Source of the DNA: Dryocola sp036489025
GTDB lineage: Bacteria; Pseudomonadota; Gammaproteobacteria; Enterobacterales; Enterobacteriaceae
NCBI GenBank assembly: GCA_036489025.1
Contig: DASXGN010000013.1
Location: forward strand, 62,001 to 126,000
Direction: 5' to 3'
DNA length: 64,000 bases
Shown here piece by piece: positions 36,871-44,643 of the stretch. The position numbers and the translations under genes were made by a program. The notes below the pieces were generated by a model, which was not told the DNA's origin, did not search any database, and worked only from the letters and a program-made list of their open reading frames with translations. The first letter of the stretch is position 1; every line of letters begins with the position of its first letter.

Positions 36871-36909
36871 GCTCAGCCGGGGGCGATCCGTGCCGCCCCG
36901 AGGCTGAAC
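36871..36909 (-). terminator. hairpin at the end of the parMR pair
   Basis: TCAGCC (36873-36878) pairs with GGCTGA (36902-36907), and an inner GGGGCG/CGCCCC extends the stem. It begins right after the stop codon of the parR-like gene on the minus strand. The T-run that follows is weak, so efficiency is uncertain. Confidence 0.5.
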
Positions 36910-37602
36910 TCAGAAGATCCCTTTCTGGCGGATCTTCTTCATTTTTTCCGTCGGCGCATCCATTTCCGCCAGGTTCATTTCTTCGGCATTATTGCTCGCC
37001 GGTGATACGGCCTGCACCGCCGCTTTCTCGCTGCGGCGCATCTGCGCCAGCTGCAGGCTTTGCTGCTCCAGCAGCGTGCGCATGCCTTCGAGCTCGCGAC
37101 GCAGGTGTGCGAACTCCGCCTGCTGGGCGGCGCTCATTTCCTGCGCGGGCTGGCTGACCGCCGCTTCCGTCGTTACCGCTGCGGGCGCCGCAGGCAGCGA
37201 CTCAGGAATGGCCTGCTGCAACAGCTTCTGGAGCTGTTCCAGCTGCTGCGCGGAAAAATCCTCGTTCGACTTTTCGGTCGCGCCAATCGGCGTGCCTTTC
37301 GGCAGCAGCCCGCAGCGCACCAGCTCCGTTACCAGCTCCGGCAGCGTAAGATGTTCACGCCCCATCGACTCGGCGACGTGATGGCAAAGCTGCGGGTTAA
37401 GCAAATGCAGCTGTAACCCGGCCAGATACACGTCGCGGTGGAAGGTACGCATTTCCGCCGCCACGTCTTCGCGCGCCTCCGCGCTCTGCTGGAGCTGGCC
37501 GTGCCACTGAGAAAGCTTCGCGACGGTGCGCAGATCGGCCTGTGAATCGCCCGGACTAAGATGAAGCGTGAGATTAACCCGCTTCGTCTGTCCGTTACTC
37601 AT
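36910..37602 (-). CDS. ParR/StbB-like partition adaptor
   Basis: A 230-residue protein overlapping the end of the parM-like gene by 8 bases. The start KRVNLTLHLSPGDSQADLRT resembles the beta-strand of ribbon-helix-helix ParR proteins. A helical section then contains CHHVAESMGREHLTLPELVT. Residues about 110-200 are a Gln/Glu/Ala-rich coiled coil (SAQQLEQLQKLLQQ; HLRRELEGMRTLLEQQ), and the tail is basic (EKMKKIRQKGIF), perhaps the segment that caps the actin-like filament. Gene order parM then parR fits plasmid R1-type segregation. The family match is by layout and short motifs only. Confidence 0.6.
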   Translation of the reverse strand: MSNGQTKRVNLTLHLSPGDSQADLRTVAKLSQWHGQLQQSAEAREDVAAEMRTFHRDVYLAGLQLHLLNPQLCHHVAESMGREHLTLPELVTELVRCGLLPKGTPIGATEKSNEDFSAQQLEQLQKLLQQAIPESLPAAPAAVTTEAAVSQPAQEMSAAQQAEFAHLRRELEGMRTLLEQQSLQLAQMRRSEKAAVQAVSPASNNAEEMNLAEMDAPTEKMKKIRQKGIF

Positions 37603-38644
37603 TTTCCTCTACCTCAAGCAGCACAGGCTCTTCCACCGCCTGGGCACCCGATTCGGAATGGAACAGGCAAATTTCACGAGACAGCGCGCTTTGCGGCTTA
37701 TCGATGGTCACTACGCGGTCGCCAAGCGTGGCGTACGCCGCACGCACGGAGGCTTCAATCAGCGTTGCTCCGCCGCCGACCAGGTAAACGCGGTTCGGGT
37801 TCTTGGCAAATTTTTTCGCCTCGTATGCCACCTGATCGCCCAGCTCGGTGATTTTGGTTTCAATGCGTTCGAGGATGTCCTGAATGCGGGATTCGTCGTT
37901 AACCACGCTGCGCACGAAGGCCATATCGCCGCGACGCTTAATAAGCTCGTTCGCCACCAGATAGCTGGAGTCGCTGTCCGCCGCCGCCAGGGCTTTACGC
38001 GTCGCGTCGGTCACCATTGCCACGCCGATTTCGTTGTTGCCGTAAATCGCGGATACATCGTCAAACTCGCCGACGATAATGCCCATATCCAGCGTGGTGC
38101 CGCCGCAGTCAATAACCAGCGATTTGGTAAATTCGCTGGTTTCGGAACCCAGCAGATGAGAAAGCGCGGCGGGCAGGCTTTCCGGCATCACTTCAACGTT
38201 GGCAATGTTGAACAGCTCGCCCTTATTCAGGGAGATTTCGCGCATCAGGTTGCGACGTTTTGCTTCGATGCGCTCTTCGTTGCGCTGGCAGTCGTCCGGG
38301 TTATAGAACTGGGTGATCGGCAACGTCACGACGATGTCCACTTCGCAAGGCTCCATGCCGCTTTGCAGCAGCGCATGGTGCACCGCCAGCAGATTCAGGT
38401 CGTCATACTGGTAGTCGATATGCGTGGTGGAAAGCGCCTTATCCGAGGTCGCATCGTAGGTGTATTTGGTGGTGCCAATGGTGTAGTTGAACACCTTCTG
38501 CCCGCGCAGCAGCGCGGCGCTTTTCCAGTCTTTGCGGAATGAGTTTGGCGAAACGATGGTTTTCAGCGTGCCGTTTTCAATCCAGCTAAGTTTGACGTTG
38601 GTGGAACCATCGTCGATGGCGAATTTAGTGCGAATCTGGGTCAT
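37595..38644 (-). CDS. ParM/StbA-family actin-like segregation ATPase
   Basis: A 349-residue member of the actin/Hsp70 fold as in plasmid R1 ParM: phosphate-1 loop FAIDDGSTNVKLSW (residues 8-21), connect-1 DIVVTLPITQFYN, phosphate-2 loop VIDCGGTTLDMGII near residue 173 and the adenosine motif VYLVGGGATLIEAS near 295. ParM polymers push apart DNA held by ParR bound to parC. Both genes lie among chromosomal-type genes with no replication or conjugation genes in the window, so this is either a chromosomal ParMR or a trace of an integrated plasmid. Confidence 0.85.
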   Translation of the reverse strand: MTQIRTKFAIDDGSTNVKLSWIENGTLKTIVSPNSFRKDWKSAALLRGQKVFNYTIGTTKYTYDATSDKALSTTHIDYQYDDLNLLAVHHALLQSGMEPCEVDIVVTLPITQFYNPDDCQRNEERIEAKRRNLMREISLNKGELFNIANVEVMPESLPAALSHLLGSETSEFTKSLVIDCGGTTLDMGIIVGEFDDVSAIYGNNEIGVAMVTDATRKALAAADSDSSYLVANELIKRRGDMAFVRSVVNDESRIQDILERIETKITELGDQVAYEAKKFAKNPNRVYLVGGGATLIEASVRAAYATLGDRVVTIDKPQSALSREICLFHSESGAQAVEEPVLLEVEENE

Positions 38645-39301
38645 TTAAGCGTCTCAACAGGCGTAGGGACAGCGATGCTTAGAGGGTATGCTGTCTGAAT
38701 CATTACAAACCGGTAATTAGGTTATTTCAGGGAGAAGACCAGAAATTAAAACTGCGGGAAGGCGCTACACGATCGAGAGTCAGTCTTAATTTACTTATCG
38801 GCAACATACCGACGAGGTTCCTGAAAGATGACGTAATTATATCGCATAAAAAATTAAAACTGAATAAAGGCTGGACAGCAAGGGCAGAGCCCATCGTTTA
38901 AAAGACTCAGTCACACAATAAAAACAAGCAATTTAACAACGAGTTACAAGAATAACCATAAAAACAAACGACAACAAACATGGAATAAAATAAATTCAGC
39001 ACGCGCTTAGAAATGGCAATAACAAAACAAACCAAACGCTTCGGGAAATAATCATTCCGCAATTAAAAACAATACCCTTCCGCAGGCGGAAGTTATATTT
39101 CCGCATTATTATTTAAAATCTTATTAACTTATTCCGCTGTCATTGAGATATACGCGGCGAAAAATAGAAAGCGACACACAATAGCGGCGACTTTAATTGA
39201 CCGACGGCAAACGGGGCTAAGCGGCCGTTTGCACCATGAAGGAATTTCCCGGACAATGCCGTTTTTTAACCTTACGTTCACAACGACAAGCCGACGACAA
39301 C
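38645..39301. promoter_or_regulatory. A-rich region upstream of parM, candidate parC centromere
   Basis: The 657 bases before parM carry repeated short elements on the plus strand: AAATTAAAACTG occurs near 38742 and 38851, and ATAAAAACAA occurs near 38919 and 38957 with close variants near 39019 and 39064. A strong A-over-T strand bias is seen around 38900-39070. CTTCCGC/GCGGAAG (about 39078) and GCAAACGG/CCGTTTGC (39207-39232) form hairpins. ParR-type proteins bind clustered direct repeats upstream of parM, so this is a reasonable centromere candidate. No convincing ORF is present. Confidence 0.35.
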
Positions 39302-39550
39302 ATGAAGCACCCACTGGAAACCCTGATGAGCGCCGCAAGTATTTTGCTGCTGGCGCTTCTCTCCTGCCTGCTGCTGCCCGCGCCCATGATGACCCTGGCG
39401 CTGGCGAAAAAGCTGATTGAGATCTTTCACCTGCTCGATCTCAGCCAGCTCTACACGATTCTGTTCTGCATCTGGTTCCTGGCGCTGGGCTGCGTCGAAT
39501 ACCTCGCGCTGCGCTTTATCTGGCGGCGCTGGTTCTCAATTGAGCGCTGA
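39302..39550 (+). CDS. ybdJ: YbdJ-like small inner-membrane protein (DUF1158)
   Basis: An 82-residue protein starting MKHPLETLMSAASILLLALL, with two membrane helices (about 10-30 and 50-70), the middle LAKKLIEIFHLLDLSQLYT and the end ALRFIWRRWFSIER. This agrees with my memory of E. coli YbdJ, which sits next to ybdK. The ATG at 39302 was preferred over an upstream frame start at 39236 because it yields the family's N-terminus. Its role is unknown. CRISPR array 1 begins 20 bases downstream, and its usual neighbour ybdK is 3.7 kb away. Confidence 0.75.
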   Translation: MKHPLETLMSAASILLLALLSCLLLPAPMMTLALAKKLIEIFHLLDLSQLYTILFCIWFLALGCVEYLALRFIWRRWFSIER

Positions 39551-39570
39551 GCGGACGCGCCGCGCTTCTT

Positions 39571-40262
39571 TTTGTAAGCTGCCTGTACGGCAGTGTACGG
39601 TCAGAATCAGCTATCGGTGAAAGCTGATGTTTTCTAAGCTGCCTGTACGGCAGTGAACGCTGATTATCTGTCACGCATGGCCGTGCTTCATTTCTAAGCT
39701 GCCTGTACGGCAGTGAGTGAACCCGTACATCGAATTGCTTGCACGCTCACGCCCTTTCTAAGCTGCCTGTACGGCAGTGAACCATCGAACAGGTTTAACT
39801 GAGAAACGCCAGTATTTCTAAGCTGCCTGTACGGCAGTGAACACCGCAGCGGCACCGATGCCAATTTTGGCAAATTTCTAAGCTGCCTGTACGGCAGTGA
39901 ACAACGCATCAAACGCTTTATCCGCAAACTCTTCTTTCTAAGCTGCCTGTACGGCAGTGAACTTCGACGCTTTTGCTACTTCCTTGCTCAGAAGTTTCTA
40001 AGCTGCCTGTACGGCAGTGAACGGCGCACCGCTGACCAGCGGCGAGATGTTGGGTTTCTAAGCTGCCTGTACGGCAGTGAACCTGAATGACTCAACGCCT
40101 GCGGTTTGCTCGCTTTTCTAAGCTGCCTGTACGGCAGTGAACATCCTTGTTTACCGCCTCAGCGTCCTGCTGATTTTCTAAGCTGCCTGTACGGCAGTGA
40201 ACGGCGTTGCAATGGTGGCGGCCTGCCTTGATGATTTCTAAGCTGCCTGTACGGCAGTGAAC
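39571..40262 (-). CRISPR. CRISPR array 1, type I-F, 12 repeats / 11 spacers
   Basis: 28-base repeats every 60 bases with 32-base spacers. Read in the transcript direction (minus), the repeat begins GTTCACTGCC, has loop GTACA and ends GGCAGCTTAGAAA; CTGCC/GGCAG form the stem cut by Cas6f. Repeats start at 39571, 39631, 39691, 39755 and then every 60 to 40235. The leftmost (39571) has two substitutions, as expected for the leader-distal end. The third (39691-39722) is 32 bases long through a tandem GTGA duplication. The leader is on the right. No cas gene is adjacent; it must use the locus 12 kb away. Confidence 0.97.
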
Positions 40263-40440
40263 AGAAGTCTTACATGCATAACCTGTTGATGCAACGCATA
40301 AAAAAGAGCTTCTGCACTTAAAAACCCTTTTTTAAACTTTTTCTTTCATAGCCATATAAATCAATAGTTTAGCCAGGCATCAAAAATTAGGGTTCTACGG
40401 AGAAACAAAATGACCGCCAGCGGCACGGGCGCATGACGTC
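40263..40440 (-). promoter_or_regulatory. leader of CRISPR array 1
   Basis: Immediately after the last repeat, AGAAGTCTTACATGCATAAC is shared exactly with the leader of array 2. So is CATCAAAAATTAGGGTTCT (40378-40396), with an AT-rich middle. The leader should hold the array promoter and the integration signals. The remaining bases to 40589 show no gene. Confidence 0.85.
40359..40371. promoter_or_regulatory. IHF-consensus site in the array 1 leader
   Basis: AATCAATAGTTTA fits the IHF consensus WATCAANNNNTTR at every defined position. It lies about 97 bases from the first repeat. In type I-F and I-E systems IHF bends the leader for Cas1-Cas2/3 spacer integration. Confidence 0.65.
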
Positions 40441-40589
40441 TCGCGTTGCATATATCGAAGCCCCCTTTCCTGGGCGGCTATAAGAGAAAGTGCTATAGCC
40501 ACATTTCCCTTAAGCGCCCGGCAAAAGTTGTTAACGATAGCCAGTATGATGAACGGCTGGCTGATGCCGCAGGGTTTAGAGGCGATCGC

Positions 40590-41231
40590 TCACTCGCGCC
40601 GGATCAGCATTTCCCGCCAGGCCGCCGCGTTGCCCAGAAAGCGACCGGCATCAAGCAGCTTGAGCTGCCCTTCGGGATCCTCAAGCGCAAAGGTAGGAAA
40701 ACCCCGGCCACGGACCCTTTCCAGAAGCAAGCGGCTTTCAGCAAAGTACTCATTCAACGGCTCGCCGCTCACGGCGCGAACTTCCTCAGTAAAAGCATCG
40801 GGCGCCAGGCCCATATCTTTTGCCAGCGTTTCAAGCACCGCCGGGTCGGCTACCCGCAGACCTGCCTGATAATGCGCAATCTGAATGCGATGCAGCATTT
40901 CCAGGCCGCGTCCGGCCAGGCTTTCCGCCGCCAGAATCGCGCCGGTTGGCGGCGCGGAGTCCATTACCGCGCTGGTATCCAGCAGCAGGCCGTTGATATA
41001 AGCATCGCCAAAAATCTGCCCGGTCATCGCAGCGATTCTGGCGTCATGCTCAATCACGTGGCGACGCCACTGCGCGTCAATATGACGGCGGTTGCTGCCC
41101 GTCATCATGCCGCCGCCGTGGAGCGCAATCTTCAGCCCGGCAATGTCTTTCGCGGCGTCCACCAGCGGCGCGGCACCGTAGCACCAGCCGCACAGCGGAT
41201 CGAAAATATAATGCAGCGTTAGCTCACGCAT
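40590..41231 (-). CDS. DsbA-family thioredoxin-fold oxidoreductase
   Basis: A 213-residue protein with no signal peptide. It starts MRELTLHYIFDPLCGWCYGA; the CGWC active site is at residues 14-17, unlike the CPHC of periplasmic DsbA. A helical insertion follows (residues 60-150) and the cis-Pro motif GFPTFALE lies near 180. This fits the cytoplasmic DsbA-like/FrnE group of thiol oxidoreductases. It lies 23 bases downstream of the MBL-like gene and probably shares its transcript. Both may answer to the divergent LysR regulator. The substrate is unknown. Confidence 0.8.
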   Translation of the reverse strand: MRELTLHYIFDPLCGWCYGAAPLVDAAKDIAGLKIALHGGGMMTGSNRRHIDAQWRRHVIEHDARIAAMTGQIFGDAYINGLLLDTSAVMDSAPPTGAILAAESLAGRGLEMLHRIQIAHYQAGLRVADPAVLETLAKDMGLAPDAFTEEVRAVSGEPLNEYFAESRLLLERVRGRGFPTFALEDPEGQLKLLDAGRFLGNAAAWREMLIRRE

Positions 41232-41254
41232 TTTTCACTCCTCTGGCCCGCGGC

Positions 41255-42130
41255 TTACTGAGGCCACTTCATTTCGTTTTTAAGCACTTTAGCGCTGAGC
41301 TCAAGGCTCGATTCATCCTGCAAATTCGGGTACTGCTTTTTCATGGCGGCGATAAGCTCGGCGGAATTTTTTGCCGCCGGCAAAGCCTTATCCAGCGCGC
41401 TGAGATAGTTCTGCGTAAAGGTGACCGACTCAAGCGTCAGCGGCGCACCCGGCAGGTAGTGTCCCGGCACCACGACCTCTGGCTTCAGCGCTTTAATGCC
41501 TGCCAGCGTTTGCTGCCACTGTGTGCGAGAACGTTCGGTTTGAGTATCCGCGACCCAAAGGTGAATATTGTTGCCCGAAACCGGCACGCCGCCGACCACG
41601 GCTTTCAGCGCGGGGATCCAGACGTAGGTACGATCTGCCGTTGGGCCTGCGATATTGAGTGTTTGCCCTTCAACGGTGAAGCTTTTGCCCGACAGCGGCT
41701 GCGGCACAATCACTTTGCCCGGCGCGTTGTCTTTCAGAATCGGGCCCCAGTACGCCAGCTTGCCGTCTTTCGATGCTTCAATCGCCTTAACGGTTTCCGG
41801 CGTGGCGACAATTTTTGCCTGCGGGAAAGCGGCCTGAATGCGATCCAGACCGAAGTAAAAATCCGGATCCGAATGGCTGATATACACCGTGGTCAGCTTT
41901 TTGCCGGTGGCTTTGATTTTCTGCACCAGCTGTTCCGCGTCGTTACGCTGGAACTGGGCGTCAATCAGCACCACTTCGTGTTCGCCGCTGATAATTTCTG
42001 ACGAGACCGGAAAGACGCTCTTCTCGCCGGGGTTATAAACCTCCATCTTCAGCGGAGCAGCCGCGTGAACCAGGGTAGCGGCGCCCGCCAGCCCGGCGAA
42101 GGTCAAAGTCAGTAAGGTATTTTTAAACAT
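41255..42130 (-). CDS. exported MBL-fold protein with altered metal motif
   Basis: About 291 residues from ATG 42130 (AGGA upstream), giving signal peptide MFKNTLLTLTFAGLAGAATL ending VHAA. A longer frame to 42208 adds an implausible basic leader. The MBL fold is visible (EVVLIDAQF, TTVYISHSDPDFYFGL, later VVPGHY). Where active enzymes have HxHxDH this one reads HSDPDF, so two of the usual zinc ligands are missing. It may bind one metal or act non-catalytically; several annotated MBL hydrolases share this variant. Transcribed divergently from a LysR gene 105 bases away. Confidence 0.75.
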   Translation of the reverse strand: MFKNTLLTLTFAGLAGAATLVHAAAPLKMEVYNPGEKSVFPVSSEIISGEHEVVLIDAQFQRNDAEQLVQKIKATGKKLTTVYISHSDPDFYFGLDRIQAAFPQAKIVATPETVKAIEASKDGKLAYWGPILKDNAPGKVIVPQPLSGKSFTVEGQTLNIAGPTADRTYVWIPALKAVVGGVPVSGNNIHLWVADTQTERSRTQWQQTLAGIKALKPEVVVPGHYLPGAPLTLESVTFTQNYLSALDKALPAAKNSAELIAAMKKQYPNLQDESSLELSAKVLKNEMKWPQ

Positions 42131-42235
42131 GGCAGATGTCCTGAATTGTCGTAACGTGGCGCTCATCCTACGTTGCATAAATCGAGACAAAAACCGGATA
42201 ATAAGCAATTATTCATTGCGTAAATCGGACGAATC

Positions 42236-43144
42236 ATGGATCGCATCACTGCCGCCAGAGTCTTTATTACCATCGTGGAACGCGGCAGCATGATTGCCGC
42301 CGCCGAGCAGCTCGAAATGTCCCGGGCGATGGTCACGCGCTACCTTTCACAAATGGAAGAGTGGACCGGAGCACGGCTTTTGCACCGCACCACTCGCAGA
42401 TTAAGCCTGACGGACGCGGGAGAAAGAACGCTGGCCCTGTCACGCAAAATGCTCGAGGTTGCCGAGGCGATTGACCAGGTTGAAGAGCGCCCTAACGATG
42501 AGATCCGCGGCATTCTGCGGATAACCTGCTCGCAGTCTTTGGGGCAAACGGCGCTGGCCGGTGCCGTCACGCAGTATCTGAAGCTGCACCCGCAGGTGGC
42601 CGTCGACTTGCAGATGAACAACCGCGCGGTCAACCTGGTAGAGGAGCGAATCGACCTCGCGCTGCGCATTACCAACGATCTGGATCCCAATCTTATCGCC
42701 CGCCCGCTGTCCAGCTGCGCCTCCGTGGTCTGCGCTGCGCCACGGTACCTCGCCGAGCGCGGCACGCCAGAGCGCCCGGAAGATCTTGCCGGACATAACT
42801 GCCTGACCTATTCGTGGTTCGGCAAAAGCCTGTGGCACTTTGAGCGGGCCGGTGAAAAATCCTCGGTGGCCGTGAGCGGGAATCTCAGCGCCAACGAATC
42901 CGTTGTTCTGCTGGCGGGCACGCTGCGCGGGGCGGGCATCTCTCTTCAGCCTTATTATTCTGCCGCCCCGCTGCTGGCTAAAGGCGAGCTGGTTGAGCTT
43001 CTCCCCGCCTATAAGCCGCAGGCGATGGGCATTTACGGGATTTATACCTCGCGCAAACAGATGCCCGCCACGCTGCGTTCCCTGCTCGATTTCCTGGTGG
43101 AATGGTTTGCCAGCGATACGCAGTGGCGGGCCACGCTGCGCTAA
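42236..43144 (+). CDS. LysR-family transcriptional regulator
   Basis: A 302-residue regulator. The N-terminal winged helix (MDRITAARVFITIVERGSMI, then AAEQLEMSRAMVTRYLSQME) belongs to the CrgA/DsdC-like subgroup. A linker helix and an effector-binding domain (ITCSQSLGQTALAGAVTQYL, IDLALRITNDLDPNLIARPL) complete the usual length. It is divergent from the MBL-DsbA pair, and LysR proteins commonly control the divergent neighbour, so I infer that target. The inducer is unknown. Confidence 0.88.
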   Translation: MDRITAARVFITIVERGSMIAAAEQLEMSRAMVTRYLSQMEEWTGARLLHRTTRRLSLTDAGERTLALSRKMLEVAEAIDQVEERPNDEIRGILRITCSQSLGQTALAGAVTQYLKLHPQVAVDLQMNNRAVNLVEERIDLALRITNDLDPNLIARPLSSCASVVCAAPRYLAERGTPERPEDLAGHNCLTYSWFGKSLWHFERAGEKSSVAVSGNLSANESVVLLAGTLRGAGISLQPYYSAAPLLAKGELVELLPAYKPQAMGIYGIYTSRKQMPATLRSLLDFLVEWFASDTQWRATLR

Positions 43145-43204
43145 AACCCAGCGGCGCTGACTATACTTATGCCAGGCCACCCACTGACAGCATGAGAGAT
43201 CCCT

Positions 43205-44323
43205 ATGCCGCTGACCCCTTTCGAGCACTCCGACCCCTATACGCTCGGCGTTGAGCTGGAAATGCAGATTGTTAGCCCGCCGACCTACGATTTAAGCCAG
43301 GACTCTTCCCGGCTGCTCAAAGACCTGAAGGGCCGCATCAGCGTCGGGGAGGTCAAGCACGACATTACCGAAAGCATGCTGGAAATCGCCACCGGCGTGT
43401 GCCAGGACGTTGAGGAAGCGAGAACGCAGCTGGCGGACCTGCGCCACCGGGTCATTCAGTCTGCCGACCGCCACCATCTGGCCATCTGCGGCGGCGGCAC
43501 GCATCCGTGGCAGAAGTGGCAGCGGCAGGAGATTTGTCAGAACGAGCGCTATAACCGCAACCTTGAGCTTTTTGGCTATCTGATGAAGCAGGCCACGGTG
43601 TTCGGGCAGCACGTTCACGTCGGCTGCGCCAGCGAAGAAGACGCCATTTACCTGCTGCACGGCCTGTCGCGCTTTGTGCCGCACTTTATCGCCCTCGCCG
43701 CCTCCTCGCCCTACATTCAGGGCCACGACACCACCTACGCCTCTTCGCGGCTGAATATTTTCTCGGCCTTTCCGGACAACGGCCCGGCCCCTTTTGTCAG
43801 CGACTGGCAGGAATTTAGCTGGATGTATCAGCGCCTGGAAACCAGCCGCATGGTGGAATCCGTCAAAGACCTGCACTGGGACATTCGCCCCAGCCCGAAA
43901 TTCGGTACGGTGGAAGTCAGGGTGATGGACATGCCGCTGGCGCTTTACCATGCGGTTAACATCGCCGGTTTCATCCAAACGCTTTCCCACTGGCTGCTGA
44001 CCGAGCGCCCGTTCGTACCGCGCTCCGAGGACTACCTGCTTTATCGTTTTAATCGCTTCCAGGCCTGCCGCTTCGGTCTGGAAGGCATGCTGACCGACGT
44101 GCGTACCGGCGAGCAGCGCACGCTTGCCGAAGATATTCTGCCGCTGCTCGACACGCTCGCCCCCTACGCCGCGGAACTCAAGGCGGAAAGCGCGCTGGCA
44201 GCCATCCATGAAAGCGTCCAGCGCCGGGAAAGCGACACTTTGCGCATTCGCCAGTTTATGGCCGAAGGAGGCCTGTTGACGGAGCTGGTGCGCGAACACT
44301 GCGAAATCTGGGCTAAGGGTTAG
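43205..44323 (+). CDS. ybdK: YbdK-type carboxylate-amine ligase (GCS2 family)
   Basis: A 372-residue protein with the glutamate-cysteine ligase type 2 fold. It has TLGVELEMQIV at the start (metal and ATP site), ITESMLEIATGVC, the CGGGTHPWQKWQ motif, QHVHVGCASEEDAI and RLNIFSAFPDNGPAPF. The length equals E. coli YbdK, which shows weak gamma-glutamylcysteine ligase activity in vitro; the physiological reaction is unclear. AGAGA precedes the start. Its usual partner ybdJ is separated from it here by CRISPR array 1 and three genes. Confidence 0.9.
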   Translation: MPLTPFEHSDPYTLGVELEMQIVSPPTYDLSQDSSRLLKDLKGRISVGEVKHDITESMLEIATGVCQDVEEARTQLADLRHRVIQSADRHHLAICGGGTHPWQKWQRQEICQNERYNRNLELFGYLMKQATVFGQHVHVGCASEEDAIYLLHGLSRFVPHFIALAASSPYIQGHDTTYASSRLNIFSAFPDNGPAPFVSDWQEFSWMYQRLETSRMVESVKDLHWDIRPSPKFGTVEVRVMDMPLALYHAVNIAGFIQTLSHWLLTERPFVPRSEDYLLYRFNRFQACRFGLEGMLTDVRTGEQRTLAEDILPLLDTLAPYAAELKAESALAAIHESVQRRESDTLRIRQFMAEGGLLTELVREHCEIWAKG

Positions 44324-44527
44324 CGTCGCGACACTGCACCCTATTCGGTGCTTAAAAAAGCATCGTTGGGCAACATTAAAGGTGGATTTACGCTCCGGCA
44401 ACGGGCACTTTTCTAACCGGGAAAGTGCCTCGCAGTTAACTTTCTCGCTTTGCAGCCGTTCCAACTCTTTTTCTACCCTCCTCGCAAATCCCTTCGCTAA
44501 TAATGGTTATTAAATATTCATTCAGGC
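44324..44527. other. intergenic region ahead of the fdn control sites
   Basis: No ORF is evident. GGCACTTT (44404-44411) pairs with AAAGTGCC (44422-44429), and GCACC/GGTGC (about 44336-44350) forms a small hairpin after ybdK. Neither is followed by a T-run on the plus strand. They may end ybdK transcription weakly. Confidence 0.35.
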
Positions 44528-44556
44528 TACCCATTAAGAGGTGTTTATCTACCCAA
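44528..44556 (+). promoter_or_regulatory. NarL/NarP-like 7-2-7 site plus extra heptamer upstream of fdnG
   Basis: TACCCAT (44528-44534), two bases, then AGAGGTG (44537-44543) forms an inverted 7-2-7 pair of the NarL/NarP heptamer TACYYMT; only the last base deviates. A further TACCCAA starts at 44550. The position, about 100 bases before fdnG, matches nitrate control known for E. coli fdnG. Confidence 0.6.
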
Positions 44557-44567
44557 TCCTTAGCGAT

Positions 44568-44581
44568 TTGATTTCACGCAA
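44568..44581 (+). promoter_or_regulatory. FNR-like site upstream of fdnG
   Basis: TTGATTTCACGCAA matches the FNR consensus TTGAT-N4-ATCAA fully in the left half and at three of five positions in the right. It lies between the NarL-like sites and the start codon, as expected for anaerobic activation. Confidence 0.5.
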
Positions 44582-44643
44582 TATACCCCCGGCCACGGCT
44601 GCTATTTTCGCCCTCGTTAATACGTCGTAACAATGAGGTTTAA

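Noticed and set aside
37568..38542. A 324-codon frame antisense to parM
   Set aside because: The ParM motifs on the minus strand are decisive; the plus frame has random-like composition.
40446..41222. A 258-codon frame antisense to the DsbA-like gene that begins in the CRISPR leader
   Set aside because: The CGWC thioredoxin-fold gene on the minus strand explains the sequence; the plus frame has no motif or ribosome site.
43292..44464. A 390-codon frame antisense to ybdK
   Set aside because: ybdK is a firmly recognised enzyme; the antisense frame has no recognisable motif and is a high-GC shadow.
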